Source: Phragmites australis | Taxonomy: Eukaryota; Streptophyta; Magnoliopsida; Poales; Poaceae | Reading direction: 5' to 3' | Assembly (NCBI RefSeq): GCF_958298935.1 | Contig: NC_084922.1 | Location: 49,669,958 to 49,733,957 of the forward strand | DNA length: 64,000 bases | In this document: piece after piece, positions 13,072 to 25,648 of the stretch | Layout: the number at the start of each line of letters is the position of its first letter | Numbering within the stretch: position 1 is the first letter of the stretch | Notes under the pieces: model-generated | What the model was told of the DNA's origin: nothing | Seen by the model: only the letters and a program-made list of their open reading frames with translations | The model's database searches: none | Made by a program: the position numbers and the translations under genes

Positions 13072-13321
13072 TTCCATCCGTTCAAAAATAGCAGACGTAT
13101 TTCTTTTGGGCTTGATCTTTGAAGTTAAATTTTAACTAAGATTTTCTCATAAAATATATCATTTATAGATATAAAACCTATATAGTGTGAAATTATTTTA
13201 AATTATGAACCTAGTTATATAATTTTTATATATTAAACATTCTTATAAATTAAATGTTAATCAAAATATATAAAATTTATTATTTTAAAATAAATATATC
13301 TACTATTTTTGAATGGAAAGG
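13072..13321 (+). mobile_element. Stowaway MITE (Tc1/mariner type)
   Basis: About 250 bp, AT-rich, with matching inverted ends (TTCAAAAATAG-AGA--TATTT at both ends when one is reversed) and flanked by TA at 13070-13071 and 13322-13323, the expected target duplication. Non-coding; movement would depend on a mariner-like transposase elsewhere. Confidence 0.8.
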
Positions 13322-13975
13322 TACTTTTAATGTGCTTCCACGAATCCTTAAGATCTTGTTTTTATTTGTTTTTCTCCAGTCCCCATAAAGATATGGTTGT
13401 ACTTTCAATGTACTTTTGCTTACTACATTTATTATTATGTGTGCCTTTTTATTTTTCATCTTTTTTCCACGTGCTTCCTGTTTCCTCTTGGATTCAGATC
13501 GAGAGTCAAACTGCAGCCTCCCAAATGGTTGTTGAAAGAACGAAAGGCCAACCGATTAATCGGTTTATAAAGTACACGTTCTTGAAACTTCTCTAGGAGG
13601 GAACAGTGGAAAAGATTCTGAACTTTTAAGTCATCAAGGTGTCGGTGATGATTTGCACTAATGCGTATTCAGCTGAAGTAATGAACAGAGATAATATCCT
13701 CCTAGCTACTGGAATTATGCGTACAGAATTGGGCTTAAATAATCCAAACAATCGGTATGGTTCAAATGTCCAATCAATCTTTCAAAAAGTTCGATACAAT
13801 CAAACACACTCTCACGACGAAGAAAAATAAAATTTATGAACGAACCACTTAGGTCCTGAATTCTGATCCAAGATCAGGTTCAACCACTCGCTGTCAAAAC
13901 AATTTGGGAAAAAGAATCTACCGATTACACGTGCTACGAACAAGAACACAAAACTTTTTGTATATCGCTCAAATC

Positions 13976-15950
13976 TCATAGAGCATGATCAACCTTGAAC
14001 ATCGAGACGCTGGACCTGCAGTTCTTCTGCAGGAACCTGTACAGGTCGTTGATCACGAACCGCTTGAACCAGTTGTGCTCGCTGCGCTTATGCAGGATCG
14101 TCCTCCCGAACACGAAGCTGCCACCATGCCCATGAGCCTTGTCCATCATCTCGGCCTCCTCAGCGCTCTCGGCCACCTCCTTGACCGCGGCAATGGCGGA
14201 CCCGACGGACCCGTGGCCGACGAGGTCGTGCTTGTCCATGTACCCGTACCTCACGACGCACCGCTACACCCCAGCGCGCTGAGCTCCGCGGCGCCCACGG
14301 CGTGGCGCGCCTCGTACTCGGCCTTCACCTTGCGCCCGTACGTCCACGCCAGCGTGGGCACCAGCAGGAACGCGGAGATCGCGAACGGCACCCAGCCGCC
14401 TTCGGCGAACTTTGTCATCTGCGCGCTCGTGAACTCGCCTTCGAGGGAGAAGAAGCGATCTACGAACGAAGCGATCAATACAATGTCCAATTTCCAGATG
14501 ACGTCCATGACTAATGTCATCAGAGAAGGTGTGATGAGCACGACAAAGATCACTGCAACGCCTGCAAAACAAAAGCAAGCTCTGATCAATCCGATGGCAC
14601 GTGGATGCAATTAACGCGTAGCACTCCAGTTCATCCATGGATGTCACACACTCTACTTATCCAAGCCGAGGCATCAATTTCATGAGTCAATCAGTTCACC
14701 TAGAAGCTTAAACTGGCTAGAAAAGGCGAGCAATATACTCAAACCTTCGACACTTACCAAAGGCACGGCCGATCTCGGGTCCACCCCCGAATCCAACGGT
14801 GATGAGGATGCACACGATCATCAAGAAGTAGTTGATCTCGGGAGAGCACACCTGGCCCTCGTACTCTCCCGAGGTGTGCCGTATGGTGACTCGAGGGAAG
14901 CAGCCGAGAGCGATGGACTGGCGGATGATGGAGAAGCTGACGGAAATCAGCGACGGGCTCGCAACAATGTCGGACAGAGTGGCAACCACGAACATCGGCC
15001 AGAACAGGAGCTCCGGGATGCTTCTGTAGAACGTTGTGCTTAGCTGGGAAGGGTTCTTGATCAGGTACGCTGCTTGGCCGGAATAAGCAAGGATCAAGGA
15101 TGGGTACACTACTGCAGAAAACGCCACCTGCACAGAATGAATAAAAGAACATTAAACGTTAACGACATATTTGGAATGCAGGAATTTCATAAGAAATTGT
15201 TCAATACCCACAAGGCTACATCCACATGTTTACCTGGATTGATGACTTGTTGACCCAAGTCAGCAAACATAGCTTCAGCACCTGGTCATGATCACAAAAT
15301 AAGCCGTCTGTCATGGTCAAGATCTAGCCTATGGCCCAATAAAATCAGCCGGCCCAAAAGCCACTCATGGTACTGTTTAATCCGTGAACAGTACCATAAG
15401 TACTGTTGCGGTAGCCAAGTTCACACCTTTTCTTAGCCATTAAGTAGATTAGTGTTTTTCAGAATTTTTCAAATTATAATAGATTACTTAAGAACTAAGT
15501 TAGTCTCTTTATATAAAGATAGGTAAATCATCAATAAATAGATAAGCAAAAATTAGAAAGAAAATCATTCTTGCGTCCAGACGCGCTCTCTCTCACGCCG
15601 GCTCCTTGCGCCCAAAACCCTAGCTGCCACTTCTCGCCGTGGAACTTGAGGTTGACGTCGGACGCTTGAGGCATCATCGGCACCGGCATGTTACCCTTGA
15701 AGTTCACGTGCTGGAGCGGGAGCGAGTACAGCGCAAACGTGCCACCTTCGACATGGTCGTCCGTGCGCAGGATGATGAAGACATACTTGACGAGGCTAGT
15801 CATGGTGACTATCCAGAGGATGAGGCTGAGGACTCCTAGGAAGTCCATCTCGCTGGCGCCCAGCAAGACCAGGGACGAGAACACGTACAACGGCGATGTC
15901 CCGAGGTCACCGTAGGCGATGCCTAGGGACTGGTAGGCCAACATCATCGT
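13976..15950 (-). pseudogene. HAK/KUP/KT potassium transporter, broken
   Basis: Recognisable exons of a plasma-membrane high-affinity K+ transporter. 15950 to about 15634 (after a CAG acceptor) carries [20 protein letters not shown] and GGTFALYSL. 15234-15281 carries AEAMFADLG. 14758-15127 carries [15 protein letters not shown] and [11 protein letters not shown]. 14561 downward carries the last membrane segments. It is broken in several ways: the first exon is replaced by a LINE; about 200 residues between NLKFH and AEAMF are missing and foreign sequence occupies 15300-15633; near 14266 a deletion of roughly 90 residues plus a frameshift joins AELSALG to RCVVRYGY; and the C terminus stops at VDHAL, a few residues short. 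The motifs are closest to group I HAK transporters. It is not expected to make a transporter. Confidence 0.85.
15300..15633. other. Unidentified insertion inside the HAK pseudogene
   Basis: Sequence unrelated to HAK lies between the first recognisable exon and the AEAMFADLG exon. It contains a short inverted phrase around GTACTGTT/AACAGTAC at about 15370-15405, a TATATAAAG at about 15510 and a CCCTAGC phrase near 15620, which together look like part of an LTR or 5' UTR. The family is not identified. Confidence 0.35.
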
Positions 15951-15956
15951 CTGCAG

Positions 15957-18900
15957 ATGGCTTCTCCTCTAGGGTTTTCGCTTCTCCTTCGTGGAAGGGG
16001 CGAATCGAGTGCTCCTATAGGTGGACATCCGGTGGGTGTGTGTAGGAGCGTGCGCGCCGGCAGGAGCGCTCCAGCCTCGACAGAGGTGTTACCGTATGTG
16101 GAGTGGAAACGGAGAGAGTCGCGTGAACAACAGGCAATGGAGATCAAGCAAGCGTTGTTCTCCATCACCGCCTCCGATGGATCCAGCCTTGAGCCCAATC
16201 CGCTCGCTGCTGATCAGTTGTTGGGGGCTGAAAACGCCATGGATACACCTTCGATTGGAGGTCTAGAAAACAACCCAAGTCGACACAGCTCGGCCCAGCC
16301 CACCCAGCCCATTTTTGCCCATGGTACATGCATAAGTAATGTCTACAACCACTCGTGGTCGAACTCCACCGGTTATTGGGTTTGGGTGAGGAAGGGGAGA
16401 GAAATCGAGGTGGCGACGGATCTAGGGTTCCAGGTGACTCCATCGGAGGTCCAGCGATTTGGTCCATTGGCAAAGAAGGTCGTGAGAGCAGCCTCGCATA
16501 GAGTGGATTCTTGCTCCTTTGCATCTGTGGTCCAAGGTATGTCGAATAGGGAGCAATCTGAGGAGATGACGCCTGGGGGGCCGCCTTACCGATCTGGTGT
16601 TAGAGTGGATCCAGATCGTCTGGAGGGGCGCCAAGGTGGTAGAGATGGTGGTAGAGGGGGTGGTGGTCGTTGACGCTTTGGAGGACAACAACAGGGTAGA
16701 GAGATATATCAACATCAATATAGAGGAGGCGGTTCCCAATTCAGCAGGAATGCAAGGGCTGGCTTTCATAGAGAGAACAATCCCAACCTCAATAGAGATG
16801 TTGTAGGGAATGTTAGTAACAGAGATGGTGGAAGAGATTTTGGAAGAGAAAATTTTAGAAGCAATGCTCCCATAGATGCAAGTTATGAACAAGGAAGCCA
16901 AAACTAGGGGGCAGACAAGGTAACAAGTGAAGGGCTGATGATAGAGAGGGTTTGATCTTAGAGCAAGATCTTTGATATAAGCTGAAAAGAGAACAAGCTG
17001 AGAAAAAAAAGATGAGACTACGGGTAAAAGTGTTAGAGAGGATACCGCTGAACTGAAACTATATTGCTACAATTGCAATGATACTGGACATGTGAGGGCT
17101 CAATGCACAAAGCCAACCCTATGTTATCATTGTAAGAAGACAGGACATAAAAAGAGAGAAATGAAAGTTTGTCGATTTGGTTTTCCTGTGATGGGTTTTT
17201 TCAATATTCATATTCCTGCAGCTAAGAGCTAAAGCTAAGAAATAAGTTTTGAGGATGATGACCACAGAGAGAGGCAAAGCTACTGCTAAAACCATTGATC
17301 AGGAAATGGTACACCTGTTTAGAGGGGGGGGGGGGGAAATAGAAGATTAAGCAGATATCTGATAGAGAGTTTATGATTACTTTCCATAATGAGGATATAA
17401 GGTACTAGCTGACTAGGTTTGCTAGTTTTGAATTTCAAACTGTAGGTAAGGAGATGGTTAAGGCAAAAGTTTTACCTACAGAAATATCTCCTGAAGCTAC
17501 TAGTATGCTAGAGGTGGTTTGGGTGAGGGCTATTGGAATTTCTTCCTGCGCTAGAATAGAAGAAGCAGTTACTGAAATTGCTTATTTTGCTGGAGATCCA
17601 GTGAAGGTTGATGAGAAATCTTTGAGTGGTCCTGGAACAGTGAGGATTAAATTGTCCTGTAGAGATTCTTCACAGATCAAAGGAGAAACTAAAGTTTTTA
17701 TCAACGGGGAGGGCTATAAAATTTCTTGGTGGGTAGAATCTGCTGGGAAAGATAAGCCACCTCCTTCAGACACTTCATCATCCAAGTTTGATAGACATAG
17801 AGAAGATGATGAGGAAGATGAAGGGGAGGATTTGGAGGGGGGGAGGGGGCTACTGATGGTAGTCATGACTCGTGTTTTGCCAAACTTATGGAACAACAAC
17901 AGGGGGTGCTTCAGACCATAAAACAGGTGGTGGCTCTACCATTAGTAGACACCACAAGACTAGGATGAGTGACCCTATAAATGAGGAGACAATTGATGAA
18001 CTGATTGAGTCTCAAGAGACCAAATCTGTGATTAATCATGTGGTCTCCTAGGAAAACCAAACGGTGACTGAACATATCATCTCTCAAGACACATTTATAG
18101 AGATGTCTGATTCTCAAGAGAATTTTTTACTAGGTCCTGAGGAGGAAATAGAGGAAGATCATATGGTCCATGATATAGAGTCTATAGAGAAAGAAAAGGA
18201 GGAAATGAAACTGCTGGAAGCAAAAATTGAAGAAAGAGCAAAACAGGTGGCACCACTGTTGAATTTTATCCCTATGAAGGATAATCAAATGGTCCAACTA
18301 GAACATAAAGTTGAGAGTGAGGTTGCTCAAGAAATAGACCAGAGTGATACTCTTGGGGTGGAGGACACAGTACCTACTCTATTTATGGAAGAACAACACC
18401 AAGATGAAGGCTTCATTTCAGTCAAATCCAAAAACAGGAAAGGTCCAATTGTGGCAAAAAGGAAGAGCACAAGAATCCCTAAAGATGAAATCCCTGTACA
18501 CATCAAAGCTAAGAACATCAGGCAACAAAAGAATGATATCTCAAGTAATAAACATGTTTCTTTTTCTATTTTTTTTTAATTCTTTTGATCCTCTTCATTT
18601 AGATAGAGTAGCCACTTCTTGCAAAATCAATGTGGGATCTAAAGAGGCTAAGATAGTTCAAAATATTTCTATTTTACAAGCAGTAGAACTGGCTAGAGCT
18701 ACTCTGAAAGCTGCCAGAGTCATATTAGAGGAATCTAATAAACAACTAGTCAATGTTGAGGAATCAGCTATCACAAAGAGTGAAGCTGGTTTAGATGACA
18801 TGATAAAGGGTTCTGAGCCTACTTAGGATGTGGAGATAGAGGAGGTTTCCTCTCCTGAGTCAGCATCAAGTAGAGGCATGAAAATTAGGAAGACTGTGCG

Positions 18901-19750
18901 TAAGAAAAAGGTGGAGGGTAGGAAAAAAGGTAAATCATAATAGTGCTTTTTTGGAATATTAGAGGCTTGGGGATAAAGGGAGGAAGAGACAACTAAAAGA
19001 TTTTATTTCATCTAATAGAGTTGATATTGCATGCCTTCAACAAACCATTAAAGCTAACTTCAATGTTAGAGAGCTTCAAGAGTTAGTTAATGGTCATTAT
19101 TTTCTCTTGGAATTGGACTGCAGCTCAAGGTCATTCTGGAGGGACTTTGATTGGTGTTAGACAAGGTGAGTTGGATGCTATTGAAATGAATAGTGAAGTT
19201 TTTTTTTCTCTAGTATCATTGTAAGTAGTAGAAGAAATAAGTCACAATGGGAAGTAGTTAATGTTTATGGCTCTGTTCAATATGAAAAGAAATCCTCTTT
19301 CTTATAGGAATTGTACAGAAAAGTCATTGATTCTGATCATCCTTTGTTGGTGGGGGGTGGTACTTTAACTTCATTAGATATGCTCACGAGAAATCATCAA
19401 ATAATATCACTTATTCTTGGATGGACATGTTTAATAGCTTTATAGATGATGCTGCTCTAAGAGAAATGTATAGATGTGGAAGTAAATTTACATGGACTAA
19501 TAAATAGAGCAATCATGTTAGATGCAATCTTGATAGAATTTTTACTACAGATGGATAGGATCAGTTGTACCTTTTGGCTACCTGCAATGCTTTGACTAGA
19601 GTGAGATCAGATCATAGCCCTATTTTGGTGGATTCTGAGGAAGATAAGATGGAAAAACATCATAGGTTTAGGAGGCAGCTTCTATCATACAACCTTTCAC
19701 AAGTGAGAAAATCAGTAAGAATTTGAAGGAAATGAACACAAATACTGCCC
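15957..19750 (+). mobile_element. L1-type LINE, truncated in the reverse transcriptase
   Basis: A plant non-LTR retrotransposon. ORF1 pieces run from 15957 to about 18900. A glycine/arginine-rich stretch ends near 16673. Two CCHC knuckles lie at 17065-17106 (CYNCNDTGHVRAQC) and 17122-17163 (CYHCKKTGHKKREM, last Cys lost). The 17454-17921 frame resembles the conserved DUF4283-type ORF1 region. A charged tail follows. ORF2 starts near 18940 with LFWNIRGLG, continues with VDIACLQQT, GGDFNFIRY and VRSDHSPI of the endonuclease, then jumps to NTNTAPG, the usual start of the RT domain, and ends there. Many frame breaks; no poly-A tail. It lies where the HAK 5' exon should be. Confidence 0.82.
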
Positions 19751-19756
19751 CTGGAA

Positions 19757-19987
19757 TTAGCCGCCGCCTCTCGCCAATACCTCCGTCATCGCCCCTTCTC
19801 CATCAACCGCCCCTCCCTCAGCCACCAGATATGCATGGATTTGAATGCGGTAACTGCTGAAATTCGCACCTCCATCAAGGTCGGTCGCCTCTCCTTTTGC
19901 CCCGAATCCGACGTATCTGGTAACTGAGGGAGGAGCGGTGGACGGGGGAGGGACGATGACGAAGGTCTTAGCGAGGGGCGGCGAATA
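19757..19987. repeat. Long imperfect inverted repeat (hairpin)
   Basis: 19757-19843 is the reverse complement of 19902-19987 with scattered mismatches (for example CCCTCCCTCAGCCACCAGAT against ATCTGGTAACTGAGGGAG). The loop is about 58 nt. The open frame on the minus strand here runs through both arms and is a by-product of the repeat. It lies between the truncated LINE and the BTB gene promoter. Confidence 0.75.
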
Positions 19988-20159
19988 ATGGCAGGGACGC
20001 TGGGTGGATGAGCGACGTAGGGGCGATGAGCTTAGGAGGGGAACATGATGTAGGGGAGCCGAGCTATGGAGAGCTATTGAGAGGATCCAAGGCCGCACAT
20101 CTACCACGCTAGACGAGTCGACGGAGACCACGTAACACGATCTACGGCTATATGGCGTA

Positions 20160-20443
20160 CACATGTGATGATCAAAGCGATATACGGATTTAGGATACCT
20201 AAAAATATTTCAAATTTATAGATGTAAAATCAAACTGAAAGTTTTTATAAATAGGTAAATAAATATCCTTGTCATGCTAGTGGCTTTTTGCAATTTTTCC
20301 ATGTTAAAACGCTTTTACGGTTTTACTCCTCCGCTGCCTATCTTCTACCTCCCGACTCGCCCCCTCTTCCGCATCCCCGTCTCATCACTCCCCATCGCAC
20401 CGACACGCCGCCTCTGCTAAAACCCTAGCCCTTACCCAACCCG
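20160..20443 (+). promoter_or_regulatory. Upstream region of the BTB gene
   Basis: Pyrimidine-rich sequence leading to the ATG at 20444. It contains AAACCCTAG at about 20420, the telo-box motif frequent in promoters of housekeeping genes in plants. No clear TATA box is visible near the ATG. Confidence 0.4.
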
Positions 20444-23400
20444 ATGTCTGCGCCGCCGCAGCCGGCGGCAGCGGCGGCGGAGGGGGCCGCCCCTCCGGTG
20501 TCGCCCCTTCCCGCGGCCCCGCCGGGGCCGCGGCCGTACGAGGTGGCAGTCGCGGCGGTGGAGCTCCGGCCGGTGGACTGCAACCTCGCGGCGCTGTGCG
20601 ACCACGTCCAAGCCGAGGGGTTCGGCTCCGGGGCCTTCTCCGACGTCGTCGTCGAGGCTATGGGCGCCACCTACCGCCTCCACCGCCTCATCCTCTCCCG
20701 CAGCACGTACTTCAGGTGAGCTCTCGAGTGCGGAGCCCCGGGCCGTGCGGATTGGATTCCTTGGGGATCGGAGTTGCTGTTGCGATCTGATCGTCTGCGA
20801 CTGTTTAGAGACTCGAATTGCATTTCGGTCGTAGACATTTTTGTCTGTTTAGTTGTGTGGTTAGGACGTCTCGATCCCTTGTATGTTGAATTTTTCTTGT
20901 GCTTTGATTTTGATGCCCTGTTTTGATGTTTATTAGAAGAATCTGACCTGATGCAAGTGTTTAGGGAATGTTTTTTTTTAGGTTTATTGCAGCAAGAGAG
21001 TATCATGTTGATCACAGCATGAGAACTTGTACGACCTTAATTCGTAATCTGTATAAGGATAGGATGCCATGTGTTGTTGATTTCATTTTTAAGCCTTCAA
21101 TGTTAAACAATTTTGCTCGATAACTTCCAAATTCCCGTTTAAGCCGTGAATCATGATTGAAGCTAAAATTGATTTAATGGAAGTCGGATTACCATTTAGT
21201 GAGTCATTTGAGATTTCAAGGTCAGAACTTGTGGATGGAGGCATAGGCATCGCATCAACCAGTACATGAAACATGAAAGCACAATTTCCTCTATCTACTG
21301 ATCCTATCAGTTTCGTACATACATATTTCCCTGATCGCTTTTAGTAGAAAATTCAGGGACCAAGTTGTTTCTCGTCTCCTCCTGTAATGGAATTCAACTG
21401 GATGTTATCCTGATGGATATGGTCTTCACTGCGACTTGGTGCTTGAATGGGACTCTGACATTCTGCTCTTGTAGTTCCTGCGGATGCTTTCATTACTTGT
21501 TTAGCACCAAAATTTAAGTACTTATAGAGAAGTTTGGTGGAACTTCCTAGCGTGTGTCAAATAATTTCCGTTGCCTATATATATTCCTTGTCTGTGTGTT
21601 CAGCTGTTCATTCAGCATAGAAGGAAACTCTTTCTGCATCCAAACTTTTCCATTTTGCTGTTAGGTTATATTCTTTTCCTACTAGCGCATAGAATGATCG
21701 TGTAATTAAGAATAACTAAAATTGCTTATCAACTTCTGTATAAAAATGACTGGCAGGAATATGCTACATGGTCCTTGGAGAGAGGCTGGTGCACCTACTG
21801 TGGTGTTGCATATAGATGATGCTAATGTTGATTCAGAGGCTATCACAATCGCATTGGCGTACCTTTACGGGCAACCTCCCAAGCTTAATGATAACAACGC
21901 ATTTCGGGTGCTTGCAGCTGCATCATTTCTGGATCTTCAGGTCTACTTGACCCATTTTAATTATTTATTTGATAATTTGTGCCTCATTTCGTTGCTATTA
22001 TTTTGACTCACATGTGGTCAATTGCAGGACTTATGTACGATATGTACAGATTTTATTATTTCTGAGCTTTGGACATCAAACTTTTTACAATATCAGGTAA
22101 GCTCGTTACTTTTACATAGCTTATCTTCGGAACTATATACATTGATAATAACAATTTTTATATAATGAAATATTGACTTTCTTCTCTTTGATCATTCATC
22201 TTTGGTCATAACTTTTTGTAATTTGACAATAGTTGTTTGCTGAGAGTCAAGATTATGGTAGTCATGGAGAACGCGTTAGAAATGCTTGCTGGGGTTATCT
22301 TTGTCAAAGTGCCACACTGGAACTACGAGAGGTAAGGAGCATCCATAGGAATTTTGCTGGTTAAATGTTAAGCTTTTGTTGGTTGAAATGCAATGCAAAC
22401 TTTTCAAAGTTAGTGTTCTTGTAGAATTTTTTTAGACTGCCAGCTTGCAGTATGCTCATTACAAATAATTTAATATCGCTTATTGAGATGATTGCATGTG
22501 AGTTAAAAGATCGTTTTTTTTTTTGTATTAGATATGATTTATTGATAGATCTCATCTAAGTAAGGATTTATAAATAGATCCTGTCATCCATGCCTTAAGT
22601 TTCACCAATATCTTGTTGTGTATTGCATCATTGCATGAATTGACTGAGTATTTGTTGTGCTATGTAAATCGTTAGCATGGAGACTATGTTCTAGTGAATG
22701 GGGGTCGTATGCAAAATTCAACTGTTGGGTGTGCAAAAAAAAAAAAAATGGTTAGAAAGATATTCTATGTTGGATTATATAAATATTTTTTTTCTGCAAC
22801 ATGAGTGCTTACACATGTGGTTGGTCTTAGCTGGGATTCAGTATTCAATGTTTTCGATATTTATTGTGAACATGCCAGGGCTTTTCGTTACTCACAATAT
22901 TGATTTTTGTTTTGTTTTTGAAAGGTGCTTCCAAAGCTTTCTTCACAAACTTTGCATGCTCTCCTTACATCTGATGAATTGTGGGTACCTAACGAGGAGA
23001 AACGGTATGTTGTGTGTTTATTTGTCTGCTGAATGATACTACAGGCCCATTTGTGACAACAGCTTTATCTTTCCACTTGAAGGTTTGAACTAGCATTGTT
23101 CACTCTACTTGCAAAGGTTACTATATGTGAGTTACAAGTTAGTGGGAATGAGGCAAGCTCACCAAATGCTGATTGTTCCATGAGGAAGGGGAAGACTCCG
23201 ATGAACGAACCCGGCGAGGAACAGCTAACAGTGTCTGAATTGCAGAACTTGAAGTTGCACGATGATTTGGGGAATGAAATTGCCCATAACATTATTGATG
23301 TTTCAGATACGGTAACCCCGCGGGGTAGCATATCATACTCTATTGCACAACTAAGATGATTCTCAAAATTTCTTCCTTTTGTTCTATATGCTATGCATTT

Positions 23401-25648
23401 TCTGTCTGGCCAAATAGTTATTTAATGTGAAGCATGATATCTATATTAAGATTGTACTGTTGTTCTGAAATTTAGAATGGTGAAGCTTCCAAGAGGATGG
23501 AGATTGATCTTTCTACAGGGGGACCATCTGGAGAAAGCACTTCGTATCAATTGAGTGAAAACATCTGGCTTTCTAGTGAGCAAACTACAAAGAATTATTT
23601 CTCGAGAACTTCCAGTAATGGGATTGTTCCTACTGAGTGGGGAAGGCCCAATGCACCACTTTGGGGTGGCAGGGTTGTTGGTCGGCGGCAGGTTAGATGC
23701 ATTAGGGGGAGCTCTTGTCTATCTACTGATGAATATAATGCTTTTATGAATATATTTGAGAGGGGTTCTCTTCTCTACTGTAATATGTCATTTGATGCGC
23801 TGTTAAGTGTTCGAAAGCAACTCGAAGAGTTTGGGTTCCCTTGCAAAGCTATCAACGATGGTCTTTGGCTACAGGTTTTAGTCTACTCGCTGCTTTGTAG
23901 TACTCTATTCCTTTTAAGATTATGTCTAAAACTTTGATGCTTTGTTACTGCAGATGCTTCTGTGTCACAGAGTGCAAGCAATAGTTGCTGATACTTGCAG
24001 AAACTGTTGCCTTACAAGTAATTCTTGCGCTTGCAAACAAGCATATGTGGGCTCACATAGCCACTACAGGCAGGAGCATGACCGGAGCAATGCTTCTGGT
24101 ACTATAGGTAATGTCTACCTTGCAGATGCCCAGGGTGATGGGAATGGTGTGCTTGGGCCTGTACATGTTAACGTAAGAGGAGCAGTTGATGGACTTGCTG
24201 GTATTGGGAGAGGGAACTCAAATGTGCCTGGTGCAGCTTGGGCTCCTACACGTTATGTCTTCTCCCGTGTTCCTTATGGGCTCGGTTCAAGAAATGGCCA
24301 GCAATCATTTGCCAATGATGAATCAGAAGCTAGAATTGACCGCAATGGAGATATTTCAGTAGATGGTCTGACTGCATTGGTTAATCTTAGCCAAGAAAAC
24401 AATTCTGCTCATCAGCAGGCAGAAGGTCTATTTGAGACAGGCATGCAGATGAGATATTGTAGTGTTGCATCTGTTTCCACTCCAGGTGGTTCTTCTGTCC
24501 AGATGCAGGAGTCAAAGGAGCATGAATTTGGGTCAAATTTGGAAATTGCAGAAGACGCAACTATATCATTAGACATAAAAACACCACTTAGTCATTTTCC
24601 TCCTTTCCGTTTTGGGTAAGATTACTGATTTATTCTGGTTCTGCTATTCTGCTACCAAACAGCACCCCTTTCGACAGTATTCCAGGAAAAACCTGACTTG
24701 TTTTATGTTGTTTACCTGAATGCCAAGTATTATCTTCCAAATCATTCGATTTTGTTTTACTGTGGAGAGTCTACTTTTAGATTACCAGATGGGTTGTTGC
24801 CTTGTTGATAACCTGCTAAGGCAGAAATTAGGGCCGGGGGGGGGGGGGGGATACGATGTGCACATTGATTCCTTACCTCTGAACATGCCTTGACCAGCTT
24901 ATTGCTGCTCACAGGGTTGAGTTTGAGGATGTGCACAGGCTTGCTGATGGTCAAGTGAAACATTCCCTTGAAGTATTTTATGCAGGCTCTCTGTGGAAGG
25001 TTAGCTCGTGGTCTTAAATCTATCCATGCTTCTAATGGCCTAAATCCAGTTAAGTAATTGATAGAAACATTTGCAGGTAAGTGTTCAGGCATTCAATGAC
25101 GAGGATCCTCATGGGCGACGCACCCTTGGTATTCTATTTTACCATATTCTCACATGCTTGCCTCTTGCCTCTGTTGAACATCAAAAAATAATAATATGCC
25201 ATGTAATAACTTAAATGGCAATGCAGGACTTTTTCTTCACCGACGCAAGGCTGAGTTGTTAGACCCCTCGAGGAAGGTTAGTGATTTACTTGATTCATTT
25301 GTCGCAGGACATTATGCTCAACTGATAAACTTGTATTCCTCAGGCCCACACGTATGTAGACTCCCGCGAAAAGGTTACTGCTCGGTATCAGGTATTGTCC
25401 GCTTTTTAATCATCCATTGTTTTGCTGTGACACTCTCTATGGTTAATTTGCCATATGTGTGTTGCACGTAGCTCATCTGCCCATCGAAGCGAGAGGTCAT
25501 GGTATTTGGGAGCCTGAAGCAGGCTGGGACGCTGCTACCAAAAGCTCCAAAGGGCTGGGGTTGGCGCACTGCTCTACTGTTTGATGAGCTTGCAGATCTT
25601 CTCCAGGGAGGCGCCCTGCGAATCGCTGCGGTAGTCCAGCTTGTCTAA
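20444..25648 (+). CDS. BTB/POZ domain protein, germ-cell-less-like
   Basis: Thirteen exons with GT-AG junctions that keep frame: 20444-20715, 21757-21940, 22028-22096, 22233-22331, 22925-23004, 23083-23311, 23476-23874, 23954-24615, 24915-24999, 25077-25128, 25227-25276, 25344-25391, 25472-25648. Product is 801 residues. An Ala/Pro-rich N terminus (1-35) is followed by the BTB fold from about residue 64 (AFSDVVVEAMGATYRLHRLI) and a BACK-like helical part. After a variable middle comes a Cys cluster (CRNCCLTSNSCACK), then a conserved C-terminal domain (HFPPFRFGVEFEDVHRL through the end). BTB proteins often bring substrates to cullin-3 ubiquitin ligases; the germ-cell-less subgroup has this BTB plus C-terminal layout. 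I am sure of BTB, less of the subgroup. No break seen. Intron 1 is about 1 kb; intron 8 contains a 15-G run. Confidence 0.88.

Noticed and set aside
19757..20164. 135-residue minus-strand open frame
   Set aside because: It runs through both arms of the hairpin and reads the same repeat twice; no domain.
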